Assembly (NCBI RefSeq): GCF_001189235.2
Contig: NZ_LFIP02000007.1
Coordinates: forward strand, 249,249 to 313,248
Direction: 5' to 3'
DNA from: Bradyrhizobium embrapense
GTDB lineage: Bacteria; Pseudomonadota; Alphaproteobacteria; Rhizobiales; Xanthobacteraceae
DNA length: 64,000 nt
Shown here: piece by piece, positions 44,278 to 53,618 of the stretch
How the letters are laid out: every line of letters starts with the position of its first letter
Numbering within the stretch: the first letter of the stretch is position 1
Position numbers and translations under genes: made by a program
The notes under the pieces: model-generated
Told to the model about the DNA's origin: nothing
Database searches by the model: none
The model's input: the letters and a program-made list of their open reading frames with translations, nothing else

Positions 44278-44553
44278 CTATTCGCTCTTCGGCCAACCGC
44301 GTCGCAGGAGATGACGATAGCCGTGACGCGCCATCCATTTGGCCCGAGCCAAATGAGTGTCGAAAGCACGGCGCGCGCGATCGGGCTCAACGACCGGATC
44401 AACATCGAGCACAATGCGCGCGACTTCGCGCCAATCTGCATTATCTGCCTGTGCATCGAGAAGGCGCAGGTAGGTAACGACGTGCTGCTCATCGTATGGC
44501 GTAAGCTCAGGCGCGCTGGGCGCCACATCTGCGATCTTAGGATCGGCCGACAC
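44278..44553 (-). CDS. qseM: QseM-like DUF2285 antiactivator
   Basis: A 91-residue protein: LTPYDEQHVVTYLRLLDAQA, DNADWREVARIVLDVDPVVE, RARRAFDTHLARAKWMARHG, then YRHLLRRG. This is a small stand-alone DUF2285-type helical protein. In Mesorhizobium ICEMlSymR7A, QseM is such a protein and binds both TraR and FseA to hold transfer off. Position supports the match: it sits 5' of the FseA-like gene on the same strand and near HTH genes on the opposite strand that resemble QseC. The symbol is by analogy; binding to FseA here is inferred. Confidence 0.7.
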   Translation of the reverse strand: MSADPKIADVAPSAPELTPYDEQHVVTYLRLLDAQADNADWREVARIVLDVDPVVEPDRARRAFDTHLARAKWMARHGYRHLLRRGWPKSE

Positions 44554-44964
44554 TGCCTAGAACTCCTAGCAAACTGAAAAACTCTATTGAAATCTGAGCG
44601 ACGGTAGCCCGCTTCGCGGCATCTTGGTACCGGATTGATTGCCCTGGTCTACAAAATGTTCCTCGCAGAAACATCGATTGAAGGCGGCCATCGGATATCT
44701 GGGGCCTCGTTCCGTCGCTTGTCTCGATTTCGCTCGCTCCGACCTTTGCCGGTGTTGATTTGACGGGTTCATATCGCTTGGAGCGCGATGAGCAGATTTG
44801 CGTGCTGCAAGCCCTTGCTCGCTCGTTGCCCAAGTAGAAATCGACGCGTGGGGTTTGGCCGACGCACCTGTTGCCTCCACTCGCTGGCCGATGATGGCTG
44901 CTCGGTTTGCTCGGCTGGTGAGAACATTGTTCTCGATTTCGAACTCCACGTGAGAAAATTTGCC

Positions 44965-45186
44965 GTCTGGTCGCACCGCCGCGAACAAGGCCGCGGTAAT
45001 CCCGGTTAGCCAAGCATGTTGCGGCCGCCAAATGGCTGACGAACGGTTCGCGGGCGCGCACTGGCCGAGACCTGGATCGATATGGCGCACGGTTCGATCA
45101 ACCTCTTTCGAGTCGGCGTCGGCGGCTTCCGAATCGAGAAGTCGCCGGCAGGTCACCAGATGCGACGCGCCACGGCGCAACAGCAC
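44965..45186 (-). pseudogene. Decayed second copy of the QseM-like gene
   Basis: One frame reads SHLVTCRRLLDSEAADADSK, EVDRTVRHIDPGLGQ, and after a shift near 45060 another reads ARAREPFVSHLAAATCLAN, then RDYRGLVRGG. Together they align from end to end with the intact DUF2285 protein at 44278-44553 (HVVTYLRLLDAQADNADWRE and so on). The frameshift and loss of the N-terminal start mark it as a pseudogene left from a duplication of the control module. Confidence 0.75.
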
Positions 45187-45302
45187 TGAACTATCCGAAC
45201 CAGGATCAGCGACGGTTCAGTGGTGGGGTCCGGACGATCTTACGCGCGCAACAGATCGACGCAGTTCCGGTTCACAACGAGCGTGAGGCGTCATTTTGTA
45301 AT

Positions 45303-45325
45303 GTATATCGAGGTGCAGTATATCG
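45303..45325 (+). promoter_or_regulatory. Direct-repeat operator upstream of HTH gene 1
   Basis: Two copies of GTATATCG start 15 bases apart (45303 and 45318), 23 bases before the ATG of the first HTH gene. The same arrangement recurs before the second HTH gene, inside a longer conserved upstream block beginning GTTCCGGTTCA. A likely binding site for the HTH proteins. Confidence 0.6.
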
Positions 45326-45347
45326 AGCAAGCGGCATCCTTTCCCGC

Positions 45348-45569
45348 ATGGACTTGCGGGAAACATTCGCCACCAATTTGCGCCGTCTGCGCAATGCGAG
45401 GGGATGGTCGCAGGACGAGCTTGCCTTCGAGGCAAAGATAAGCCGGGGCTATTTGAGCGAGCTTGAAACGGCCGAACACTTCGTCAGCATCAAAATCATA
45501 GGTCGCCTTGCCGAAAAGCTCGACGTTGAGCCTGCTGAGTTCCTTAAACGCCCTGCCAAAAGGCGTTAG
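45348..45569 (+). CDS. qseC: QseC-like XRE family HTH regulator, copy 1
   Basis: A 73-residue single-domain Cro/CI-type repressor: MDLRETFATNLRRLRNARGW, SQDELAFEAKISRGYLSELE, then VSIKIIGRLAEKLDVEPAEF. Helix-turn-helix at about 20-45. It has the size and style of QseC, which with QseM forms the epigenetic switch for quorum sensing in Mesorhizobium ICEs, and it reads divergently from the QseM-like genes. A direct-repeat operator lies just upstream, suggesting autoregulation. Compared with copy 2 it has TAEHFVSIK where copy 2 has KGTYYVSIK. The role is by analogy. Confidence 0.85.
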   Translation: MDLRETFATNLRRLRNARGWSQDELAFEAKISRGYLSELETAEHFVSIKIIGRLAEKLDVEPAEFLKRPAKRR

Positions 45570-45731
45570 CTAGACCCATCCCAATATTCGGTCATGCTCT
45601 CAATCCATTCTTCTGGCTACCGTAGCCGTGGAATGCTGGTCCGGGAGGTCATTTGCGCAGGATGAGTTGGCGCATGTGCAGCAGACCGACGCCGTTCCGG
45701 TTCAAAACGTGCATGGACGACGTTTTGTGAA

Positions 45732-45754
45732 GTATATCGAGGTGCAGTATGTCG
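45732..45754 (+). promoter_or_regulatory. Direct-repeat operator upstream of HTH gene 2
   Basis: GTATATCG at 45732 and GTATGTCG at 45747, the same 15-base spacing as upstream of copy 1, 23 bases before ATG 45777. One base differs in the second half-site, so the two operators may differ in strength. Confidence 0.6.
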
Positions 45755-45776
45755 GGCAAACGGCTTTTTGTCCCGC

Positions 45777-46001
45777 ATGGATTTGCGGGAGACATTTGCC
45801 ACTAATTTGCGCCGTCTGCGCAATAAGAGGAGATGGTCCCAGGACGAACTTGCCTTCGAGGCCGAGATCAGCAGGAGCTACTTGAGCAAGCTCGAAAAAG
45901 GCACGTATTACGTCAGCATCAAAATCATAGGTCGCCTTGCCGACAAGCTCGACGTTGAGCCTGCCGAGTTCCTCAAGCGGCCCACAAAGAGCGGCCGCTA
46001 G
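45777..46001 (+). CDS. QseC-like XRE family HTH regulator, copy 2
   Basis: A 74-residue tandem paralogue of the gene at 45348: MDLRETFATNLRRLRNKRRW, SQDELAFEAEISRSYLSKLE, KGTYYVSIKIIGRLADKLDV. The ATG at 45777 matches the start of copy 1; a TTG nine bases upstream is in frame but outside the conserved part. The upstream region is also duplicated, so the unit copied was promoter plus gene. Differences cluster at and after the recognition helix (ISRSYLSK versus ISRGYLSE), so the copies could prefer different operators. Confidence 0.85.
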   Translation: MDLRETFATNLRRLRNKRRWSQDELAFEAEISRSYLSKLEKGTYYVSIKIIGRLADKLDVEPAEFLKRPTKSGR

Positions 46002-46561
46002 GTAGGCACAGCCCAATACGCGTCTTACCCCAATCCATTTTTCTGGTCTCTTCCGTAACCTTTGAAAGCTGCTCTAAGTGATTTCCAGCGCGCATCGTCT
46101 TCCCAGCGGCTAGCATGGATTCGAGATGGGCTGACGCGGGGGCGCATCGACGTGGTTGCAATGGTCGTGACGATTTCCGTACCGACATGGGCAAGACAAG
46201 CTTGGGGCGGTTTACGAGGAGACGAAAAGGCGGCCGGTGCTGCCACGACTAATGGCCGGCTTGGCCATTCTCAATCACACCCACGAGCTCCGCGGGCGGT
46301 GGCTGGAGACTCCCTGATCCACGAGTGCACCTCGGCAACTGCTCTTACCGGCCTGCACAATCTGATTGTGCAGGCATCCGAGCGTGCCGCATGCGTAGAC
46401 ACTGAGGTGTTGATCTGTCGGAATCCTGTCGCCAAACCCGATGCCACGCGCCAGATCTTTCGGCGCAGAAGACGCAGGCAAGAAAGCCGCGACGCTGCGA
46501 GGCTCGACGGCTGACGAGGAAGGCTCCCGATATGGGTGTTGGTTCGTAGAGCACGGCTGAC
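46002..46561. other. Gap with no supported gene
   Basis: Nothing family-like on either strand. Confidence 0.35.
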
Positions 46562-47897
46562 TCAAGTCAGGCGGCGCCCAACGGTCACGTAATCCGGGGT
46601 GGGCGCAGCGGCTGGGTTGATCAGTCGACGCGCGTCGAATACCGTCTTGCCGGCTATTCGCAACGAGGTGAGCTCGTCGTATTCTGCGTCCGCGCCGCGA
46701 TGATGACGATTTCGGCCCACTCGACCTCGCGCCGCCAGTCAGACGAGAACCGAATACAGTTCGCGGCGATTCCGATGGCGAACTTGAAGTTCTCCGTAGC
46801 GAGCGGGTCGTAGTACTTAACGTCCGCTTCGACCCGCAGAAGATCACGAACGATCTTGATCGAGGCGGATTCGCGGACGTCGTCAGTGTCTGGCTTAAAG
46901 GAGAGGCCGAGAACCAGGATTCGTCGGCCGAACAAAGGCCCGCACTTCCATTCGAGAGTAGAGACGATCTGGCCCGGCTGCGCGGCGTCGTCAAGCACGG
47001 CATTGAGCATGTTCATCGGCAGGCCAAGTCTCGCCTTTGGTGCGCAGCGCTTGTACGTCTTTTGGAAAGCATGACCCGCCGAATCCACAGCCCGGAACGA
47101 GATAAGTCAGGATCTGTGGGGCGAGCCGGCCCAAGGGAGTGATCGGCGACGAGCGTTTGTCGAGATGGACGCCGCGCATGACGCCGAGGGCGTCGATGTC
47201 CCCTACCGCAGCGCAGAGATTTGCTATCTCGTTCACCACAGAGACTCGGGTGGCAAGAATTGCATTATTGGCGTATTTGATCATTTCGGCCGTGCGGCTG
47301 TTCACCCGCACTTTATCGCAATTCCACGGAACATAGAGTTCCTCGAGCCGCTCCAGCGCCCTCTCATCCTCCTGACCGATCACGATGCGATCGGGCTCCA
47401 TGAAATCCTCGATCGCTTCTCCTTCGCGAAGAAACTCCGGATTCATACCCAAGCCGAATGCCCCGAGCTTCTTCCGGACGAGTGCTCGAGCTCTTGGCGC
47501 ACTATCGTGTCCATTGTCCCCGGGACGACGGTGCTCTTCGCGACGACCGACAGATGATGAGGAATGGTCGCGAGATAAGCGCAATCTGGCGAGCGCATTG
47601 CCGGACGGCACTAAGGTCGATCGCGCCGTTCTCGGCCGGTGTGCCGACGGCGATCAAGGCGATTTCCGCCATCTCAAGCGAGGCGTGAAGCTCCGTGGTC
47701 GCCCTAAAGCGGGCCGATGCAAGCACTGACTTGAGCAGTTCAGGGAGGCCACGCTCATGGATATGCGGCACGCCGACGCTAAGCGGCGCAATGACATCGT
47801 TCCGCAGATCGACGCACGTCACGTCGTGCCCCTCCGCCGCGAGGCACACGCCCGAGACGAGGCCCACATAACCAGCGCCGATAATTGCAATGCGCAT
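46562..47897 (-). pseudogene. UDP-glucose/GDP-mannose 6-dehydrogenase pseudogene
   Basis: The start (ATG 47897) gives MRIAIIGAGYVGLVSGVCLA, the NAD-binding Rossmann motif. After a shift near 47600 another frame carries FGLGMNPEFLREGEAIEDFM, NDKVRVNSRTAEMIKYANNA-like sequence and the catalytic-Cys segment VPGCGFGGSCFPKDVQALRT. A third frame from 47060 gives RRILVLGLSFKPDTDDVRES; a last shift near 46690 gives ELTSLRIAGKTVFDARRLIN and PDYVTVGRRLT at the stop. At least three frameshifts, so no UDP-glucuronate is made from this copy, although the full length (about 435 codons) is retained, which points to recent decay. Confidence 0.88.
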
Positions 47898-47929
47898 CAC
47901 TGCCTCAACTCGTCGTGTCGAAAGGACAG

Positions 47930-48870
47930 TTAGCGGCGCACGCTCTCGTTTACGAGAATCTTCGGCGAGTACCCGAGAATGTCGCGCGCCTTTCTTGATC
48001 GCGGGGCGGCGCCGGCTTGGATTGTCGACAAGACACTCTGCGTCGGAACTCCTCTCGAAGACGACCGCGCCGCGGCGTCCGAAAAGCTCGAGCGAAGCCT
48101 GTTGATAGATCTCGGCAAGGCCGTGGACGGAGATCTCCGGCTTGTAGATGCCGATGTTGAAGTACTCGTACTTCCCATGCAGAACGCAAAGGAGATACCC
48201 GTGATCGCGTCGGAGACGTAGCAAAACGTGCGGGTCGGGCTACCTTCGGAAAGAATGACAATATCGCGTCGATTGATCACGCATCGCGCGAGATCGGCCG
48301 GCAGCCGGCGATCGTCGATACGCACGCCGGGTCCAGGCACGCGACATTGCCGCGGTATTCCTCGTCAGTTGGGATCGCGGCCTTCGCTGGATCGCCATAG
48401 ATTTCGCTGCTTGAAAGGAACAACAGCCCCTTGAGCCGATCCGAACCCCGATAGAATTCGAGTAGCCGCAGTCCCCAGTTATTCGCGTCGATGGCCTCGA
48501 CCGGATACTGCCGATAGAATGTCGGCGAAGCGATCGAGGCCATATGGATGACGTAGTCGGCTGCGTCAGCGGCGTCGACTGTTCAAAGGTCATCTGTGAC
48601 GATGTTGAACGCACGTGTCTCGAGCACCTCCGGAAACTCCGCACTCAGATCAATCAGCCACTGCAGCCGATGCAGGAGAAAGCTGTCGAGCGCGATGATC
48701 CGCTTCAGGTCAAGTTCGGACGCTTTTCGCGTGAGGCACTGGAGGAAGTAAAATCTAAGGAAGCCCGCGCAGCCAGTGATCAGGACCGTTGCCCCCGCGA
48801 AGCGTCCTCGCGGCAAAGCCGCATGGATGTGCTCAATATCTTCTTTGACGATGAGGCTAGTTGTCACCAG
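47930..48870 (-). pseudogene. NAD-dependent epimerase/dehydratase pseudogene
   Basis: The N-terminal frame (about 48855 downward) reads LIVKEDIEHI, GATVLITGCAGFLRFYFLQC (a GxxGFxx NAD site) and RIIALDSFLLHRL. A second frame has MASIASPTFYRQYPVEAIDA, KGLLFLSSSEIYGDPAKAAI (Ser and the Tyr region). A third has NRRDIVILSEGSPTRTFCYV. The last gives ARDILGYSPKILVNESVRR. Several frameshifts. It is an SDR of the nucleotide-sugar decarboxylase/epimerase type, placed directly before the broken UDP-glucose dehydrogenase, so the two once formed a surface-sugar operon. Repeat module B lies immediately upstream. Confidence 0.82.
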
Positions 48871-48889
48871 CGCTCCAAACCAGAGGACT

Positions 48890-49222
48890 GGCGTTCCTGG
48901 CGTTGACCCACGAGGCTCGACCCGGTGCCCAAAGCTCTTCGAGTTGATCCTCATTGTGCCGCGTATCCACGCAAGCCCGGAAATCGGTGTGACCCCACGA
49001 GTAGCCTGATTCCACCGCCCGACGTTCGTCAGCGATAGGTGACATGCTTCCGTCGTCCAGATCAATTGTTAACACCGGTAGTTGACCGGAGCACGACATT
49101 TGTATTCCCGGATAGAAGTGGAGAACGACGTCGCGGACAGTCCTAACGATCGGATGCCCTTCGACGGAGTGACTACTCAGCCATGTCGTGTAGCCTTTCA
49201 GTCTTCGCATCGGCGGAGCCAA
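48890..49222 (-). repeat. Repeated gene-fragment module, copy B (upstream of the epimerase pseudogene)
   Basis: The longest copy. A minus-strand frame reads RTVRDVVLHFYPGIQMSCSG, then QLPVLTIDLDDGSMSPIADE, RRAVESGYSWGHTDFRACVD, then TRHNEDQLEELW. I do not recognise the family. The shared part with copies A and C is the QLPVLxIDLDDGSM segment and its DNA. Confidence 0.6.
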
Positions 49223-49500
49223 TTTGCCGGCGACGATTCTCGATCAAGATCGCGAGTTCGTGCCGCGCGATCTCGACCTGTGGTCAATCAGCACGGCGTC
49301 ACGCTGGACTTCTCGCGGCCCTGGCCAACCGACCGACAATGTTCGTAAAGGACGTCAACGGCCGTTTCCGGGCCGAACGCCTCGACATCCATGGGTTCAC
49401 CAACCTTACGAACGCGTGGGATGAGTGGAGGATTGGCGCAGACAACAACGAAGAGCGTCCCCAGAGGACGATCGGCAATCGTCCGTCGATTTTGCTGTAA
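49205..49500 (+). mobile_element. IS3-family transposase OrfB C-terminal fragment
   Basis: Pieces in two frames match the end of an IS3-type integrase domain: FVPRDLDLW, the ASRWTSRGPGQPTDN region standing for the usual LDFSRPGKPTDN, VNGRFRAERLDIHGFTNLTN and the closing EERPQRTIGNRPSILL to a stop. The terminal catalytic Glu region is recognisable, but the N-terminal half is missing and the frame is broken, so it is inactive. Confidence 0.8.
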
Positions 49501-50179
49501 ATTGCGACCGCGCAACAACCGCCCGGCTCGCGTGATACGAGGCATAAACTCTCGTTCTGGAGACCACACTTCGGTCTCGCTGTACACCAATGATAGCCAC
49601 TACCAATATTGGGAGGAGATTGCAGAGCTCAGGCCGGTTGGAGCGACCTTGAGGCTCATTGGAATGGGTCCTGACGATAAGGCACACAAGAAGGGACCCA
49701 TGGCAAGAGACGCCCCCTTTACCAACGGAACTTCAGTCTTGCCGGATCGGACGTCGCTGGCTCAATCCGCCGTAACCACAGCAGGCCTTTTCGCTTGGCG
49801 GCCACACCACAGGAGCCGCGGTCTCAATCCCGCCGGAGAATGTTTAACTTCATCGCGAGCCCATCCGCCTACGCCACCAATGTTCCGCCGCTCCTTTTCG
49901 TATGGCGAATGTCACGCTTGCTATGGCGCTGGGCTGGATTTGCAGGTTTCTCATGATCGGATGTCTCTGGATGGCGGGCTGGCCGCCTGCGGTAGCGCTA
50001 TCGGCTGGGATCACTAACCCGCGTTATGCGGCCCTCGTAGTTGAGTGCTTATCCCCCGGCTATTTCGCGCTCACCCTTCAATCGCTCTCGATGGTGATGA
50101 TCAGTTTGCTGCTAGCCGCGTGGTCGGACCATAAACCCACGCTTGGAGTGGAATCTGGTCGGCATAGGCGGCTCGTACC
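49501..50179. other. Gap with no supported gene
   Basis: A hydrophobic open frame at about 49902-50130 (MALGWICRFLMIGCLWMAGW, LALTLQSLSMVMISLLLA-like) could be a remnant of a membrane protein. I recognise no family. Confidence 0.3.
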
Positions 50180-50805
50180 GTTTCATGGCCAAACCGACCA
50201 ACTGCGGCCACTGCCGTAGTCGTTATGTTCCTGCTGGTCGCATGGAAGGCGCCCGTTCTTTGCCATGGTCGACATCGAAGAGAACGCGCGGCGCTAGGCT
50301 GTGGGCAAAAAGGAAATCCCGCTCTCTCCGATCGCGATTGAGGTCGTGCGGCGGATCGATGCGCTGTTCGAGATCGAACGCTCGATCAACGGCAAGAGCG
50401 TTGAGGAGCGCCTTCAGGTGCGGCAGACGCTGAGCCGGCCCTTGGCCGAAGACCTGCAAGTCTACATGCGCGAACAGCTTGCCAAACTATCCCGCGGGCG
50501 TGACCTGATCGAAGCGTTCAACTACATCCTGAAGCGATGGGCAAGCTTCACGCTGTTCCTGGAAGACGGCCGCGTGTGTCTCTCCAACAATGCCGCCGAA
50601 CGAGGCTTGCGAGGCATCGCTCTTGGCCGAAAGTCCTGGCTGTTCTGCGGATCCGATCGCGGCGAGCGGCGCGCTGCTTCCATGTACAGCCTGATCGTCA
50701 CGGCCAAAATGAACGGCGTCGACCCGCAAGCCTGACTGGCCGACGTCCTTGCCCGCCCGCCCAACTCATCGGCTGGACGAGCTTCTGCCCTGGAATTGGC
50801 CCCCG
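50180..50805 (+). mobile_element. IS66-family transposase (TnpC) C-terminal remnant
   Basis: The clear part (50301-50735) reads KKEIPLSPIAIEVVRRIDAL, RPLAEDLQVYMREQLAKLSR, LFLEDGRVCLSNNAAERGLR, RKSWLFCGSDRGERRAASMY, the conserved end of IS66 TnpC with the SNNAAER catalytic region. Upstream, broken frames give MAKPTNCGHC and MVDIEENARR; downstream, a shifted frame keeps LADVLARP. The left half of the transposase is missing, so it is inactive. Confidence 0.88.
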
Positions 50806-50831
50806 GCATCAACATTCTCCGCTCGAGCGGC

Positions 50832-51071
50832 ATGACCACCCACGTCAACAAAATCCATCACGTCATCACCATCACCCAGGTCGCCAAGGACCTTGGTGAA
50901 GACGAAGATTGGCTCCGCGACATCTCGATTGAAATGGAGATCGAGGACGGGGTCATCTGGGTCAATGGCATCGGAGAAGGTGGCGTCAAGGCGTTCACCG
51001 ACTTCGGAATCGAGAACCTGATCGAGCTTATCAGGTTCTACAAGAAAAACCCCGAACTACGGAAGCGGTGA
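50832..51071 (+). CDS. Small hypothetical protein adjacent to IS66 remnant
   Basis: A 79-residue acidic protein from ATG 50832: MTTHVNKIHHVITITQVAKD, LGEDEDWLRDISIEMEIEDG, VIWVNGIGEGGVKAFTDFGI, then ENLIELIRFYKK. It looks folded and conserved in style (helix, beta hairpin with VIWVNGxGEGGVKAFT, helix). Similar short genes occur beside insertion sequences in rhizobial symbiosis regions, but I know no function. The ATG follows the IS66 remnant by about 25 bases. Confidence 0.6.
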   Translation: MTTHVNKIHHVITITQVAKDLGEDEDWLRDISIEMEIEDGVIWVNGIGEGGVKAFTDFGIENLIELIRFYKKNPELRKR

Positions 51072-51470
51072 TCCTGTGGCCTACGCCGATACGCCGATTG
51101 GATACACAAGGTGCGGTGAGGCGGTCACAGCGTAAGACGCCAAGGAATGTCAGCGTCCCGCCAATGACCATGTGGCGTGAAGCTCCGCACCCGCTCGCCT
51201 TTTGGCCCCCCACCGCGCAGCGGGGCCATATTGGTCTTAATCCAGGTCTCGTCGGTGGAGACCGGGCGGCGGGGATCGAGATTGGCCTGCCATGAACGCC
51301 AGCGCTGGCGTCTACGCGCGATGTCTGCGCGAGCTCGCTCCAGGGCGAGCAGCGTTTTTTGAACCGCAGCCCTTCGCGTCGGAGAAATAGCCAAACCACA
51401 TTGTGTCCCGCGCGCGCCGAGTTCATCCTTTAGGGCGTGCAGCGTCACAGTGAGGACAACGGTTTGCACC
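51065..51470 (-). mobile_element. IS630-family transposase fragment
   Basis: Two minus-strand frames together give the DDE-type start of an IS630 transposase: LKDELGARGTQCG, ALERARADIARRRQRWRSWQ, DPRRPVSTDETWIKTNMAPL (first catalytic Asp in DETW), GERVRSFTPHGHWRD, and in the other frame GGTLTFLGVLRCDRLTAP. The rest of the catalytic domain is missing and frameshifts are present; inactive. Confidence 0.85.
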
Positions 51471-51483
51471 TTCGGTTAGCGCT

Positions 51484-51499
51484 TGTCATATTGGCGACA
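51484..51499 (+). promoter_or_regulatory. NifA upstream activator sequence
   Basis: TGT-N10-ACA (TGTCATATTGGCGACA), the NifA binding consensus, 65 bases before a sigma-54 promoter in a normal upstream position. Confidence 0.65.
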
Positions 51500-51562
51500 A
51501 ATACCAACACGATCTAGGTCACGCAGCCGGCAATTAAATGGCTTGAGGCGCGTTTTCCGCGG

Positions 51563-51579
51563 CTGGCACGGTGCTTGCT
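51563..51579 (+). promoter_or_regulatory. Sigma-54 (RpoN) -24/-12 promoter
   Basis: CTGGCACGGTGCTTGCT matches the YTGGCACG-N4-TTGCW consensus at every conserved position with correct spacing. It reads rightwards. With the NifA site upstream it should be active under low oxygen in nodules. The nearest convincing gene downstream is the TauD-type dioxygenase at 52104. Confidence 0.75.
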
Positions 51580-51609
51580 TGAAATCACCAGGCAACACGA
51601 GGCCTGTCC

Positions 51610-51759
51610 ATGTTCGTCGCCGCAGTCACCTGCTTTTTCGCTCGCGCACAGGCGCTTGCATTAGTGCTTGCAACCAACGGATCGCCTCCGTCACCAGCAG
51701 GCAGCCGGACGGGCCCGCGCGCTAGACAACGCGGGGCAGTCCGCCTAGTCGGGCCGTGA
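51610..51759 (+). CDS. Possible 49-residue ORF behind the NifA/sigma-54 promoter
   Basis: ATG 51610 has CGAGG eight bases upstream and lies about 30 bases after the -12 element. The frame begins MFVAAVTCFFARAQALALVL (signal-like hydrophobic start) and ends in a basic tail at TGA 51757. It could be a short nodule-expressed peptide or simply leader sequence for the downstream gene. Confidence 0.3.
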   Translation: MFVAAVTCFFARAQALALVLATNGSPPSPAGSRTGPRARQRGAVRLVGP

Positions 51760-52103
51760 CGGCTACGGTACGCACCGGCGGGTATCGGCGGTCTCGTCGC
51801 GGCCATCACAAAGTTGTTGCCAGCCGATCGGGCATGGTGCGCTTATTCCTGCCACTGATCGGAGAAAAGCGTCTTAATAAGAACTGTCGACTTCGAAACC
51901 TGTCGAACCATCGAATTCAATGGACCCGGAAGGAGGTCGCGCTTCATGCGGCGTCTTCCATTCATCATCGCTGCACAGATCACCGCCATCCGTTCCAATA
52001 AACGCTGCGGATCTTCGTGAATCTGTCTATTCAATCCGATATCTAGCGATCACCAGTCGCTCGCAGCTGGACAATTAGAAACAACGACCTGGAGAATACC
52101 CTC
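51760..52103. other. Gap between the NifA-type promoter and the dioxygenase gene
   Basis: No convincing gene. If the upstream promoter drives the dioxygenase, this is part of a long 5' untranslated region. Confidence 0.35.
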
Positions 52104-53030
52104 ATGAGTGAAACGGCCTTGATCCATAATGTCATTCCTCGTGCCGACATTGTCAAACGCGCAGCGCACATCGGCGCTGAAATCAAGAACATCAAGCTCT
52201 CAGACGATTTGCCGGACGAGACGATCGCTACGATTAACAGCTTGCTGCTCGAACACAAAGTCATCTTCTTCCGTAACCAAGATCACCTGGATGACACCGT
52301 GCAGGAGCGGTTTGCTCTTCGTTTCGGAAAGCTTGTGCCGCATCCGACGCTCCCTGTCTCAGAGGGTACAGTATCGATCCTCGAGCTTGATTCCACCCGC
52401 GCCAACAGCCGAGCTGACCTGTGGCACACCGATATAACCTTTGTCGACGCCTATCCCAAGATTATGGTACTGCGAGGCGTTGTGATCCCACCATTCGGCG
52501 GTGATACCCTCTGGTCAAACGCTGCGGCCGCTTATCTCGGCCTGCCGCCGCCGCTGCAACGACTTGCCGACGAACTCTGGGCCGTTCACACCAATGCTTA
52601 CGACTACGCCGTAAGGACCCGCGTCAGCGAAGCCGACAAGAAGTATTTTGACGACGTCTACACCGGAACGATCTATGAGACCGAGCATCCCGTGGTGCGT
52701 GTCCATCCGGAAACCGGCGAGCGCACGCTGGTGCTCGGCGATATGGTGCGGCGGTTTGTTGGGATTCCGAAATATGACGGCCAGAAGCTGCTCGATTTGT
52801 TCCAATCACATATCACCGCCCCCGAAAACACTGTGCGGTGGAACTGGAAGGATGACGATGTCGCAATCTGGGACAACCGCGCCACGCAACACTATGCGGT
52901 CAATGACTACGGCGACCAGCATCGCGTCGTTCGGCGCGCCACCGTCGACGGCGACGTACCCATCAGCGTCGACGGCCGTTACAGCGTAACGCGTATCAAG
53001 GCTTCCAAGCCCGTGCCGAAAGTCGGCTGA
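52104..53030 (+). CDS. TauD/TfdA family Fe(II)/2-oxoglutarate dioxygenase
   Basis: A 308-residue protein preceded by GGAG. The facial triad is visible: His108 and Asp110 in LWHTDITFVDAYP and the distal His in ATQHYAVNDYGDQHRVVRRA (about 263), with the 2-oxoglutarate Arg following in the same segment. EIKNIKLSDDLPDETIATIN, HKVIFFRNQDHLDD and RGVVIPPFGGDTLWSNAAAA are standard family blocks. Relatives hydroxylate taurine, alkylsulfates or phenoxyacetates to release sulfite or similar. The substrate is unknown; a role in sulfur or phosphonate scavenging is possible. A NifA/sigma-54 promoter lies about 525 bases upstream. Confidence 0.9.
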   Translation: MSETALIHNVIPRADIVKRAAHIGAEIKNIKLSDDLPDETIATINSLLLEHKVIFFRNQDHLDDTVQERFALRFGKLVPHPTLPVSEGTVSILELDSTRANSRADLWHTDITFVDAYPKIMVLRGVVIPPFGGDTLWSNAAAAYLGLPPPLQRLADELWAVHTNAYDYAVRTRVSEADKKYFDDVYTGTIYETEHPVVRVHPETGERTLVLGDMVRRFVGIPKYDGQKLLDLFQSHITAPENTVRWNWKDDDVAIWDNRATQHYAVNDYGDQHRVVRRATVDGDVPISVDGRYSVTRIKASKPVPKVG

Positions 53031-53495
53031 GATCGGCCGTGTTCTACGGTGCGATAATCGCGCCGACCACGGGCTCCACGCCCCCCGTAACGACTCTCAC
53101 CTGAATGAAGATTTGCCGGTCAGGTTCATATGAACTGATCGGCAAGAACGTTGCGTCAATCCCCTAGGCTTCTTTGGAATTCTCTGCCAACAGAGTAGCT
53201 GGCCCCCGGGAACGAGTCGGGGCGCGGACTCGCACGTGATTGTCGCCATGGCGTGCCAGCTTGCGAGGTGTTCGTCCCGGCGACGCGCTTGGCGTTGGCT
53301 GGTTGGCGGAACCGACATGAAAGCCAGGATGAGATCGCGATTGACCTTGTCGATTGCACCTCGTTCAGTTTGTGACGCACGACCCGGTACCGGCGATTTA
53401 AAGGAGTGACGCGCATGGGACTAGACTCTGATTGGGTCGGATACGCGACAGACCACCGCCCGCCGCAAAGCTGACGGAAAAGCCCGCTGGAGCCC
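53031..53495. other. Gap with no supported gene
   Basis: Open minus-strand frames give no recognisable product. Confidence 0.35.
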
Positions 53496-53618
53496 CTAAT
53501 CTGGTAGCACACAGCCGAAACGCGCACTGAAGGCGATGAAGCGGTCGATCTCCTTAATGAGAATTTCCGGCTTGGTCAGAGCGGTCTGCCTATCATTCAG
53601 CACACAGGCCCATGCCAT
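53496..53618 (-). CDS. Possible 40-residue small protein
   Basis: ATG at 53618 reads MAWACVLNDRQTALTKPEIL, then IKEIDRFIAFSARFGCVLPD to TAG at 53498. The composition is protein-like, with an amphipathic helix in the second half. No family is recognised and no strong ribosome-binding site is seen. Confidence 0.3.
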   Translation of the reverse strand: MAWACVLNDRQTALTKPEILIKEIDRFIAFSARFGCVLPD

